A stretch of 64,000 nt of DNA, from assembly GCA_039654915.1 (NCBI GenBank), contig CM077594.1, forward strand, positions 17,483,001-17,547,000. The letters are read 5' to 3'. The notes under the pieces are model-generated. The model was not told where the DNA came from. It saw only the letters and a program-made list of their open reading frames with translations, and ran no database searches. This document shows positions 1 through 9,914 of this stretch, piece by piece. The first letter of the stretch is position 1. Every line of letters starts with the position of its first letter. A program made the position numbers and the translations under genes. Origin of the DNA: Aquilaria yunnanensis (taxonomy: Eukaryota; Streptophyta; Magnoliopsida; Malvales; Thymelaeaceae).

Positions 1-799
1 CTAATAAAATTGCACTTACAACCCTTGCCAGATGATGGTTTGTGAAATTAGAAATGCATTTGTGGAATGAGATTATGATAGTTAAAACTTAAGAATTAGG
101 TTTAGAACTAAAAGACTAAAAACCTCAGTTATATAATTTTCAATTAATAATTATATATGTCATAAATTTTTATATCATTTCAGTTTTTTTACTTAAGTTT
201 AACATAAATTTATTTATATCAATGTTTGCTAATTTTTTTGTAAAAAAATATATTTAGAAACTACAAATATAATTGTTTATAAACATTTTGTAGCTCCTCA
301 ATATAATTTTTTTAAAATTTTTTTTGGCAAATATTAACAATAAAAAACTCAAGTTAAAATTAAATAAAAAAATTGAACTGGTGCAAAGAATTTGAAATAA
401 AGGTAGTAATATATTAACAATTCATGTTGTGTTGGTTCTATATGAAACAAAAAATAACCTAAAAACTGATGATTTTTCAAGGGGTGAAACTAATCCCCGA
501 ATCATAATCTATTGAATTGAGTAAACTCATGGTGTTACTTAATCTATGTTTATCCCAATTTTAGACATTAACCAGAATAACAAATATCGCACCCTCAAAG
601 TGACATAATTTTTTAGTTGAGCCCTTTATCAATCTTGAAGGTTGCTGCACTCGCTAGTCACAACTTCATACACGGTCGATGGTTGCATTTTAAAGTTCGA
701 TTGAAACATTACCATTTTATTTTATTTTTAATTATTCTCACTAATTAAAGTTTCATTTTTTTTATATTGAAATCACCATATTCTAATTTTGTCACTAAT
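1..799. repeat. Direct repeat, copy 1 (non-coding)
   Basis: AT-rich non-coding DNA that matches 3314-4355 nearly base for base by eye, starting at the first base of the window, so the repeat may begin further left. The match stops near 799, where the flanks diverge. This copy lacks the MITE present in copy 2 and so shows the empty site near 410-425. No coding potential is seen. It could be a tandem segmental duplication or part of a degenerate element; I cannot tell which. Confidence 0.75.
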
Positions 800-1007
800 T
801 ATTTAATTTTTTAAGTATTTTACATATGTGTTACCTATTTAACAGATTAATAGGTTACAGTGAATCATGTGGCAACATTTTAATGCTTCTCCATGGGCAC
901 ATCAATCTCATGCTTACCTACCATAGAGTTTTCCATAAAAAAAAACTTATTTTAGACAAAAAGTAAATTAATTTTAGACTTTTAAAGTATAAAATGTCAA
1001 TAAATTG
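800..1007. other. Short AT-rich spacer
   Basis: Unique-looking AT-rich sequence between the direct repeat and the solo LTR. No gene or site recognised. Confidence 0.5.
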
Positions 1008-1012
1008 ACAGT

Positions 1013-2887
1013 TGTAGACTTGTAGCAACATATTTTTAAGAGTTGCCACCATTCAGTTCACACCTAGATCGATTGGATACATGTTATGGTCTACAAGAGA
1101 TTCTAAGACCGTGCGTAAGTTACGCTAAAATAATATTATTATAGCACTGGGGTTCAATTCTTCCCTTCCTACATTCTTGTTTTTTTACCTAATTATTGAT
1201 GAAAATAATTTTTATAAATTTTATCTAGTTATGTTTAATTTTAACTTAATTTCAAATCGTGAATCTTATCAGGTCAACTAGATATGAAATTCTAGATGTC
1301 ATTGAAATCTAAAGATTTTATCAAATTCACCAAAAATTTGAAAAGAATGATCTTGTTCAAAATCGTGAATCTTTTCAGACCAATCGAATTTAAAAAGAAT
1401 AATCCACCTCTAGATTTTATCAAATTCACTAAGAATGGATTCTTGAAAAATTTGTTGAGTATTTTACAATTGTCTAACCAATAATTTTGTGTTATTAAAC
1501 TTTAGATGCATTATGAAAATTAAAATTAAACTATTCTAAAAAAAAAAAAAAAAGGAAGAGATAGACCAAATTAATATCCTACATTGTTCCTCCATGCAAA
1601 TTTAATAACTAAGTTTAATGCAAAACAAATAAACAAAGAATAAACAAAGAATAAAAGCTTTGCTATTAGTGACTAATCTGCAAGAGCAGGAAAACCTTAG
1701 TGATCTAGATGAACGAAATAAAAAGTCCAGGGACTAAACAGGAGTGATACCCAAAAAGAAAAAGGTTTGACTGGGTCAGTCGATGGATCGGGTCGGGCAC
1801 GCGGGTCGAGGGCTGGTTGTGGTCGGGTTCAGCTTCGATTCTCTCGGCGGCGGTGCTTTCGGGACGATCGGGCTGCAGGGCTCGGACGGCGAAGGTAGTG
1901 GAGACTCCCGGAGGTGCGGATGGCCAAAAGCGGTGGTGCCCGGTGGTTGACCGAAGAGGCGACGACGGGATTATAAACGCGAGGTTCTCTTCCTTTCGGC
2001 CTGGCACGAACGACGACAAGAAAACGGCTGGGGGCGGTAGCACAGCGTGGGCCCCAACAAGGGAGTCCGGCTACGACCGTCGGCAGTGGTTGGAATGGTG
2101 TCTGACGGGGGACCCAAAGCTTGGAGGGTGGCAGCAGCTAAAAGAAGTTTAGGGTTTCCGGAAAGGAGGGAGGTGAGACCAGGGACTAAAGCTACAGTTT
2201 GACCTTTTCCGAACTTCCCAGCTTTTTTCTTCCTGATTCTCTTAAATGGTGACCAATATATATTAGTGGAGGCATGAACGTGATTGATAGGGTTTTGAGA
2301 GGGTAAAGCTTATTCAAATTAAATTTAATAAAGTTTAAATAGATGGGATGTTCTCTGACAAAAATATTAGTCCAAGTCTAGAAAAACTTTTGAGTTGCTG
2401 ATATAGCCTCATATTCTATGAGAAATTTCAATTCCACTCAAAACTTTTAGGATTTATCAAATTAACACAAAACTTTATAAAAATGCCAGATTTCATCCAG
2501 AATTTCACTAACTTTTCAGATTTGCCTCAAACTTTTAGGAGTTGGCAGATTTGCCCTAAAATTTTCAATTTTACCTAGAACTTTTTAAAAACCCGCCGTT
2601 TCCACCCAAAATTTTCCCTTTTACCTAAATTGACTATACAAAACCTTTAGGACTCAAAATTAGAGCCTAAACAAAATTAATTCTTATTTCTACCCTAGAT
2701 GACCATTTTAAATTCTTAAAAATTCATAATACAACAAAATCTAAATGCACTTAATCCCACTAACTTCTTAAGCTATAAAAAGACCAAAATGACCAAAATG
2801 ACCCTAAAAAAAAAATGCCTCCTAAACTAAATTTTCTAACATAAAACTAAAGAAAAATTAATACCTAGATAAAATTGGGTGTCAACA
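1013..2887 (-). mobile_element. Solo LTR of a Tat/Ogre-like retrotransposon, minus orientation
   Basis: Read on the minus strand it begins TGTTGACACCCAATTT at 2887, the same start as the LTRs of the 16.7-kb element. Its other end (1021-1130) aligns as a reverse complement with the last ~100 bp of that LTR (for example GTTGCCACC, TCGATTGG and TGGTCT blocks). The flanks carry a 5-bp duplication, ACAGT, at 1008-1012 and 2888-2892. Near 2200-2160 (minus strand) it has the same leader phrase about 'TAGTCCCT' followed by a GC-rich leader. Length 1,875 bp against 2,456-2,565 bp for the other family. A related but distinct family; no internal region remains, so it arose by LTR-LTR recombination. The open frames in 1705-2152 are part of this leader, not genes. 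Confidence 0.75.
1240..1460. repeat. Imperfect ~100-bp tandem duplication inside the solo LTR
   Basis: Two imperfect copies of a segment around 'TCAAATCGTGAATCTT' and 'GATTTTATCAAATTCAC' follow each other. Non-coding. Confidence 0.5.
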
Positions 2888-2892
2888 ACAGT

Positions 2893-3313
2893 TTGGCAAG
2901 TAATCACTTTATATAAGAATAATGCACCATAGTGCATTAAAATTAATAAAAATGAACTCACCCTAACTTTGCTAGACCCAACAAATTTTGATTTTTAAGT
3001 TCTCCCTAGGAGAAAATATTCATTTTCAAAATTTTGAAGGGAAAAAAAAGGACATTGAAAAACAAAGCCCGTAAATGAAATGGACCTTGTAAGTGCCCAT
3101 GATGCTAGAGTCCTAGAGGTGAATATGGTTCGGATTGGTTTAGGTTTCTGATGCAACCGAATCAACTCAGTTTTTTGTTCTAAAATTTTTCTACCCGGCA
3201 AGAGAACTAAGAACTAAAACTGTAAATAACCAAAACCACAGTTCTAAGTTTTTTTATTTTGGTTTTCAAGTTTTTTTTTGTTTATAATATATACCTATGA
3301 TAATACCAAAATC
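2893..3313. other. Intergenic, nothing recognised
   Basis: AT-rich sequence between the solo LTR target duplication and the second copy of the direct repeat. The open frame on the minus strand here has no recognisable domain. Confidence 0.5.
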
Positions 3314-4355
3314 TAATAAAATTACACTTATAACCCTTGCCAGATGATGGTTTGTGGAATTAGAAACGCATTTATGGAATGAGATTGTGATAGTTAAAAC
3401 TTAAGAATTAGGTTTAGAACTAAAAGACTAAAAATCTCTGTTATATAATTTTCAATTAATAATTATATGTCATAAATTTTTACATCATTTCAATTTTTTT
3501 ACTTAAGTTTGACATAAATTTATTTATATAGTATTTGCCAATTTTTTTGTAAAAAATATATTTAGAAACTACAAATATAATTGTTTATAAACATTTTGTA
3601 GCTCCTCAATATAAAATTTTTTAAATTTTTTTTGGAAAATATTAACAATAATAAATTTAGGTTAAAATTAAATAAAAAAATTGAACTGGTGCAAAGAACT
3701 TGAAATAAAGGTAGTAATATATTACTCCATCCGTCCCATATTCTTTACACCATTTGACATTTTCACATAATTTGACTTGAATTTATTCATATTAGTATTT
3801 CTTAGAAAAAAATTTTAAAAAATATATTTAGAAACTATATGTCTTGATTTATCATTTTTATATAAAAGTTCTTTATTTATATACTAAAATTTTGTAAATA
3901 AAAAATTATAAATTAATTACTAAAAAGTGAATGGTGTAAATATTATGAGACAGAGGGAGTAATACATATACCTGAGGTTGATTCATATTGAGTTGATTCT
4001 ATATAACATAAAAAAAAAACTAAAAACTGATGATTTTTCAATGGGTGAAACCAACCCCTCAATTGTAATCTATTGAATTGAGTAAACTCATGGTGTTACT
4101 CAATCTATGCTTACCCCGATTCTAGACATTAACCAGAATAACAAATATCGCATCCTCAAAGTTACTGAATTTTTTAGTTGAGCCCTTTATCAATCTTGAA
4201 GGTGTTTGCACTCGCAAGTCACAACTGAATACACAGTCGATGGTTACATTTTAAAGTTTGATTGAAACATTACCATTTTATTTTATTTTTAATTATTCTC
4301 ACTAATTAAAGTTTCATTTTTTTTATATTGAAATCGCCATATTCTAATTTTGTCC
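3314..4355. repeat. Direct repeat, copy 2 (interrupted by a MITE)
   Basis: Matches 1-799 with scattered substitutions. The difference in length is largely the 235-bp MITE at 3725-3959. The match ends near 'TCTAATTTTGTC', after which the two copies diverge. Confidence 0.75.
3725..3959. mobile_element. Stowaway-type MITE
   Basis: Ends are CTCCATCCGTCCCATA on the left and its near complement ...GAGACAGAGGGAG on the right, flanked by the dinucleotide TA (3723-3724 and 3960-3961), as in Tc1/mariner-related Stowaway MITEs. The inner ends also pair (TTTACACCATT against AATGGTGTAAA). Direct-repeat copy 1 has no element at the equivalent place, which gives an empty-site control. A decayed relative is at 40250-40456. 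Confidence 0.9.
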
Positions 4356-5557
4356 CTTCAAACCTCTGAAGAGAAAAAAAAAAAAAAAAAAAAAAGCTGA
4401 TACGGCAGCACTCTAACTTTCTTCCGCAACTACAAATAAATTTGAAGGTCCAAGGTTCTTTTTTCCGAATTTTAACTTGTTGTGCATTTAAAACTAATTA
4501 GAAAGGGGTTTAGTAATTAATTCTAAACTGACTCACTTTTAACCACTTTGCTTTGTATTGCTTAGTTGGTACGTTAATCTTATTGCTGTAGGTAGAAAAG
4601 ATTACCAAGGAAATATATTAACAATATAATTTAATCATGAAAACGAAGTTGCCACTTGCCAGCGGCCTTGCTAGCAAAAGACTTTGGCGTGTGCAATCGG
4701 ATCCTAGCGAGGAGTGTTAAGCGTAGTTAATTAATCCTGTGCAGTCCGCAGACTTCAGCCAAATACCAGAGCCTAGGACATTACCAGCTTATGAGTTAGG
4801 TTTCAGCCTCGCCCCAATAAGATAAGGCGTAACAACTGTTATTTGTGGTTTGAAGCTCTTAAAGTTTCGAAAAACAAACAGATGTTCTCCAACATTTTAT
4901 AAGTGTCCTTTAATACCCTTGTACTTGTATATGTTCCTGAGTACAAAAAAAAAAAAAGTATGCAAAATCTATTTATCTAAACTCTTATCTAAACTCGTTA
5001 AAATCCAAAAAAAAAAAAAATCTTTTCTGTTTTAATCCTTGTTTAAATTCTCACTATACAAAGTCTATATATATTTTTTTTAATTTTAGCTTCATGTGTA
5101 AAAATGAAAGAACAACATCAATTGCACAAATCAATCACACAAATCTTAATCCTCAGGCCAAACAAACGTATCATCTAAAATGGGTTAGAGGATTTATTTA
5201 CTTTTACAAGGTTAGAAGAAAATCCAAGAAATGCGAATTTGATTGCTGCCAGCACAAGTTTGGGCTCAAAACTCATTTGAGTGTAGCCCATAATGCCTTA
5301 TGTGAACAAAATCTTTTTGTTTTATCAATTTGTTTTCGCCATTTTTTCAATTCCATATTTGTGGTTTCGTTCAATAAAATCTGCACCAATTTTTATTTTT
5401 CTTTTGGAGAAAAAAGCAATATAAAACGTTATATGGAGTATATTTGTTGTAAATATATCTAATTAAATATGTCACATTCACATATCTTTGTGCATAGATC
5501 GCCATAAGGAAAATTACCTGTTATGTATCATCTAAGAAAATTTTACCAGCAACACAA
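4356..5557. other. Intergenic / 3' flank of the ATL gene
   Basis: AT-rich with poly(A) runs (about 4375-4395). A more GC-balanced patch at 4640-4830 is not a recognised gene. The frame at 5094-5462 has no known domain and AT-rich composition typical of chance frames. The last ~100 bases probably hold the ATL 3' UTR. Confidence 0.5.
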
Positions 5558-6139
5558 CTACTGTCTCTCCAGGTCCTGTGCGTCTCCTCCTATGGGCGGA
5601 GCACTAGGCTGAACCCTAGTGTCCGCAGGCTTGACCTCGTGCTGAACCCTCTCCGGCTGAGCCCCGGTGCGACATATCGGACAAGTGGTATGCGAGCTGA
5701 GCCACTTGTCTATACAATCCGCATGAAACAAGTGCTTGCAATTCGGCAACAGCCGGACCCTCGCACCACCCGCTACAAGGCTCAAGCAGACCGAGCACTC
5801 CATCTGCTCGCCCCCACCACCATCGAGCCCTTTCTCAGGGGCGTACTCGAATGTCGGCAGTGAAGCGATGACTGAAGAGTTGAGCCCCGGAGGCGCTTGC
5901 GGCGGTGGCTCTGGGTAAACTGGAAAGGTAATCGCCGGGTCGATGGGCAAGACCTGGGAGGCCAGAGAGTTGAGGAAGGCGAGGCGGCGGCGCTCTTGGC
6001 GCTTGGCAAGATATCTGGCGTAGAAGTGGAGGAGGATCAGCAGCATGACGACGATGAAAAGAGAGAAGATGGCGGCGATCATGATCCTGCGCCCGAGTCC
6101 CGGGAAACCTTCGTCATCGTGATCATCTGGACCCATCAA
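5558..6139 (-). CDS. ATL-family RING-H2 ubiquitin ligase (E3)
   Basis: Intact intronless 193-residue protein, usual for the plant ATL family. One membrane segment lies at residues ~18-39, followed by a basic stretch (KRQERRR, 46-52). The family GLD-like motif is GLNSSVIASLPTF (85-97). The RING-H2 finger spans 115-156 with ligands C115, C118, C134, H136, H139, C142, C153, C156 and the family tryptophan W146. ATL proteins are membrane-anchored E3 ligases that receive ubiquitin from an E2; many are rapidly induced in defence or stress, but the substrate cannot be read from sequence. The N-terminus is acidic (DDHDDE). The start is the first ATG of a GC-rich frame. The gene is head-to-head with the 16.7-kb retrotransposon, whose left end is 343 bp from the ATG. 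Confidence 0.93.
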   Translation of the reverse strand: MMGPDDHDDEGFPGLGRRIMIAAIFSLFIVVMLLILLHFYARYLAKRQERRRLAFLNSLASQVLPIDPAITFPVYPEPPPQAPPGLNSSVIASLPTFEYAPEKGLDGGGGEQMECSVCLSLVAGGARVRLLPNCKHLFHADCIDKWLSSHTTCPICRTGAQPERVQHEVKPADTRVQPSAPPIGGDAQDLERQ

Positions 6140-6482
6140 TGTTAAAGTTATTAATTCGTTTTTCCGTGATCAGCTATGTGGGTGTTGGTTTTTTTAACTT
6201 TAGGTTGTTAATGTGGATCGATTCTTTGATTGTGGAGACTTGGAAAGTGGTAGAGTTGGAGAAAATTTTCAAGGGGCGACATTTGTTTCTATGAGATTTG
6301 ATTGACTTTTTAAGTGGGCGACTGCGATATTGCGTCTTATGCAAGTTGGTGTTTGGCCAATTGTCCAAAGGAAAAAATGTCCTTGACTTCTTACCTTATA
6401 GAAACTTGAAGCGTTCGCACTTCATAATTATCAAACACTACCAAATACGTACAAGTTGGTGACCTATTCCTCCATATGTATT
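6140..6482 (-). promoter_or_regulatory. Remaining proximal upstream region of the ATL gene
   Basis: Only 343 bp separate the ATL start codon from the retrotransposon. The sequence that once lay further upstream now starts at 23,224, on the far side of the insertion. No clear TATA box could be assigned. Bases 6478-6482 (GTATT) are one copy of the target duplication. Confidence 0.55.
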
Positions 6483-6989
6483 TGTTGACACCCAATTTCG
6501 TCCGGGTGTTTTAAAATTTTGAAAAAAATTTTATTAAAAAAAATTAATTTTAAAAAAATATATATTACTATTATTATTAAAAAAAATTTAATTAGTTTAA
6601 AATATATATTTTTTTTTTTTGTGAAAATTTGATTTAAAATGATATATGTGTGAATATGTGTATGTTTGAAATAAAATAAAATTTCATGAAAAAAATGACA
6701 AAAAATTAAAAGTTTGAGGTAAAAATGACAAAATTGAGAAGTTTCGGAAAAAATTGACAAATTCTAAAAGTTCCAGGAGCATTTGGTAGTTTGTCACATA
6801 AAATTTCGAGCCTGCCGACGTTTTTGGCTCCAATTGACAGAAAACGACAAAATTGTCAAAATCAGAAGCTTCAGGAACTTATCCAGAGGCTGAGAGACGT
6901 AAAGGACTAAAATTGTCATTTTACCAATTTAAAAGATAAGTTTGAAATTTTTTATTAATTTATCCATCAACAGTTCAGCTAAACTTCCT

Positions 6990-6999
6990 CTATAAATAG
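6990..6999 (+). promoter_or_regulatory. TATA box of the 5' LTR promoter
   Basis: CTATAAATAG, followed by a C-run and a leader, is conserved in all three LTRs (21269-21277 and 56958-56966). The start of the genomic RNA (R) is expected about 30 bases downstream. Confidence 0.75.
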
Positions 7000-7429
7000 C
7001 CCCCCAAATTTTGTGCTGAACACAGAGAAAAATAGAAAGAAAAGCTTAGAGCTCCGTTTTTAAAATAGAAAAAATTACAGCCTTAGTCCCTAGCTCTCCT
7101 TCCTTTCCTCAGAAAATCTCAAAACTTTTCATTTTGACGATTAAGCCATCTTCTTCCCCCCCGCCCTCTGTTTCCATTTCTCAGAATTCAGAATTTAAAA
7201 TCAAGGGTACAACTCTCATTTAATCCTTCATCTTTTCAATTTCTTTCACTTTGGTCACTAACTTTGTATTTTATTCTTGCAGAATTAATTACTAACCCTT
7301 TTAATTTTTACTTGTTTGTTTATTATTTGTTTATTACTAACCCCTTTTTTTATTGTTGTTATTAACTTACTAACAACTAACTTTTAATACTATTATTGTT
7401 ACTAACCTTTTAATTTTTGCATTATTACT

Positions 7430-7795
7430 AACTTTTATAATTGTTGTTAACAATTAATTAACTTTTATTATTGTTGTTAATTAATTAATTTAATTAACTT
7501 GGCTAACTTTTATTATTGTTGTTAATTAATTAATTTAATTAACTTGGCTAGCTTTTTATTATTTTTGTTAATTAATTAATTTAATTAATTTGGCTAACTT
7601 TTTATTTATTGTTGTTAATTAATTTAATTAACTTGGCTAACTTTTTACTGTTGTTAATTAATTAATTTAATTAACTTGGCTAACTTTTTATTATTGTGGT
7701 TAATTAATTAATTTAATTAACTTGACTAACTTTTTATTATTGTTGTTTAACAATTAATTTAATTAACTTTGCTAACATTTATTATTATTATTAAA
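7430..7795 (+). repeat. AT-rich ~48-bp minisatellite in the LTR
   Basis: Six to seven imperfect units built on TTGTTGTTAATTAATTAA and ACTTGGCTAAC. The same array is at 21720-22075 and, with extra units, at 57470-57910, which explains much of the greater length of the third LTR. Confidence 0.85.
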
Positions 7796-8576
7796 GTGGA
7801 TGGCCAAAAAGCCCCACTTTATTATTATTAATTTTTTTCTTTATATAATTTTTTTATTTAATTCACCTTTACCCTTTACTAATTAATAAATAAATGAAAA
7901 TTAAAAGAAGATTATTTTGTAATTAATTATTAAGGCTAATAAAAATTATTTTTAAAAAAGCCAATTATTTTTATTTTTATATACATGTTTTTAATTCTTT
8001 AAAGATAACAAAAAGTTAAAATTAATTTTAATAGTTATTTTTATCCAGTAAAAATAATAAAAAAATAAAAATAAAACCTGTTTAAAAAAATACATGAAAA
8101 TTAAGACTTTATATTTTACTGATTTATTTAAAATATAACTTTTAAATCCACTAAAATAATAAATATTTTTCATTAAACAAGAAAACAAAAAGAAAATTAA
8201 AACAAGATAAGAAAAAGATAAGAAAGATAAGAAAAAGATAATAAAGATAAGAAAGATAAGATAAGATAAGAAAGATAAGAAGGAAAAGAAAGAAAAGAAA
8301 GAAAAATATAGAAAATAAAAATTTTTAGATTATTAATGAATCTAAAAATTCTATAACAAAAAGAATTACGAATTAGTAATTAAACTAATAATTAATTCCA
8401 TAAAAATAAGAATTAAATAATTAACTATAAATTAAATCAACTTACATATCCGGATGATCCGTCAGGATCTGCGGTTTAAAAAAAATATCACCCTTTTAAT
8501 TAAATAAATTAAATAAAAAAAAAGATAAAAATCCATATTTACAATATGGATTAAATTATTTAAAAGTTCACCAAAT

Positions 8577-8668
8577 TCCGTGTCCAAATGACTCGGCAGA
8601 GTCCATGGTTCGGAATCAAAAATCTTCCGTGTCCAAATGACTCGGCAGAGTCCATGGTTCGGAAGTAT
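8577..8668 (+). repeat. Doubled ~46-bp motif in the LTR
   Basis: Two near-identical units of 'CCGTGTCCAAATGACTCGGC' plus 'AGAGTCCATGGTTCGGAA'. Also doubled in the other two LTRs (22860-22950 and 58675-58762). Function unknown. Confidence 0.8.
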
Positions 8669-8941
8669 AAAATTTCATACAAATTAATTAATTTAAAAAT
8701 CCACATTTCGACTAATCCAGTTAAAATTTCTAATTTTGAAAATTAACTGAGAATTATTTAAAAGCAAAGCAAAACAAAATTAAAATCAACTAAGGTGCCA
8801 ATTTTTGGGCGTTTTAACAAAGTTGTTTTAACGTAACCGTACTCCCGATCCCCGAACTCTCGCAGACCAATTTTAAGGTGACCAATCGACCTAAGAAAAC
8901 TGATTGGTGGCGACTCCCGAAAACCCGACGTTGCCACAGCT

Positions 8942-8959
8942 TGGCGACTCCGCTGGGGA
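8942..8959 (+). promoter_or_regulatory. Primer-binding site, fits tRNA-Arg
   Basis: TGGCGACTCCGCTGGGGA, three bases after the LTR. TGG pairs with the tRNA CCA end, and CGACTCC pairs with the GGAGTCG acceptor strand that I recall for plant tRNA-Arg(ACG). A tRNA-Arg primer is reported for Ogre elements. Copy C has the same site with one change (59037-59054). Confidence 0.75.
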
Positions 8960-9914
8960 CTCCACGTTAGTGAGTCGAGCCTAAAGTTGATTTGTTTTGA
9001 TTTACTTTGCTTATTATGTGGATTTATATGTTATATTTACTTATTCTAAACATGCATAATGCATTCACAATATGAAGCTCTATACCCGAGCTTCCTTAAA
9101 TCAAACACGATTCTTTCTAAGCGGAATTGGTGTTGTTGTCCTTGAGAGGCCATGGTCTCCAAGCCTTCACCGGTTTCAAAGTAGCAAAGTAGTGTATTGC
9201 CTTCTGAGACGGTTAGTCTCTGCATGGGCCCACGAAAAGCTACGACTCGAATTAATCCATTCCTTACATAAACCCTAGAGGGTAAGGAATCGGGCTGTCA
9301 CTATAATTTAGTGACGGGATTCGGGAACTATCCCTTGCCTTTTTGATAAGCCACCTTATGCATATAGAACTCCCCACTTGACCATAGAACTGACCATAGA
9401 ATTTCTACCATTTTACCAACGCCATAAGCATATCCTTGTTATGTTGTGTTGTTACTCTACACTTTTCTTCGTATGGTTTTAACTTGTTTATCCATAATAC
9501 TTCATGAGTTGTTAATTGCTATTTAACTTATTAATAACCTTATCTTTCTTGTGCAATTATTCTTCATGCATCAAAACCACGCATCAAATTATGCTAACTT
9601 TTTTGTCTTTATAATGACAACTAAAAGTTTTGAAGTTCCACGATAATGGATAAGCAAACTCACTCATCGCATGCATGCATTACATTAATCACGTGCATAT
9701 AAAGTCTGATAAAAACATAATCTCACTTTATGTTGCATGCATCTATTACATCAATCACGTGCATACAAAGTCTGATAAAAACATAATCTCACATTGCATA
9801 CATGCATTCATCACATCAATCATATACGCATAGAATCTAATAAAATAAATATTCCTTTAAAAAGGTAAAATTGGACCTCAACACCGATATTCAACTCGGC
9901 TTCAAACAAGATTA
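8960..9914 (+). other. Leader of copy A between primer site and gag
   Basis: Non-coding leader. It contains three imperfect ~57-bp repeats around 'CATTACATTAATCACGTGCA' at about 9670-9840; copy C has six or seven (59775-60150). The small frame at 9072-9278 is conserved in copy C (59167) but has no recognisable domain and no support as a gene. Confidence 0.6.

Larger units (their letters stand above)
6483..8938 (+). repeat. 5' LTR of copy A
   Basis: 2,456 bp, starts TGTTGACACCC and ends GACGTTGCCACA (TG...CA). Contains a TATA box, a pyrimidine-rich leader, an AT-rich minisatellite, a purine-rich GATAAGAAA stretch (8200-8310) and a doubled 46-bp motif. Collinear with 20761-23223 and, less closely, with 56469-59033. 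Confidence 0.95.

Noticed and set aside
1705..2152. Overlapping GC-rich frames on both strands as a gene
   Set aside because: They lie in the leader part of a solo LTR defined by ACAGT duplications, and neither product has a recognisable domain.
1..4355. The two 0.8-kb direct repeats as LTRs of one element
   Set aside because: No TG...CA ends, primer site or purine tract at the borders, and the interval is a solo LTR in its own duplication; a segmental duplication fits better.
5094..5462. 122-codon plus-strand frame
   Set aside because: Cysteine and histidine residues suggested a zinc finger, but there is no proper spacing or known domain; AT-rich chance frame.
6464..6760. Minus-strand 98-codon frame, also present at 20691-21038
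   Set aside because: It lies in the AT-rich U3 part of the LTR and is repeated because the LTR is repeated; low-complexity F/K/I content.
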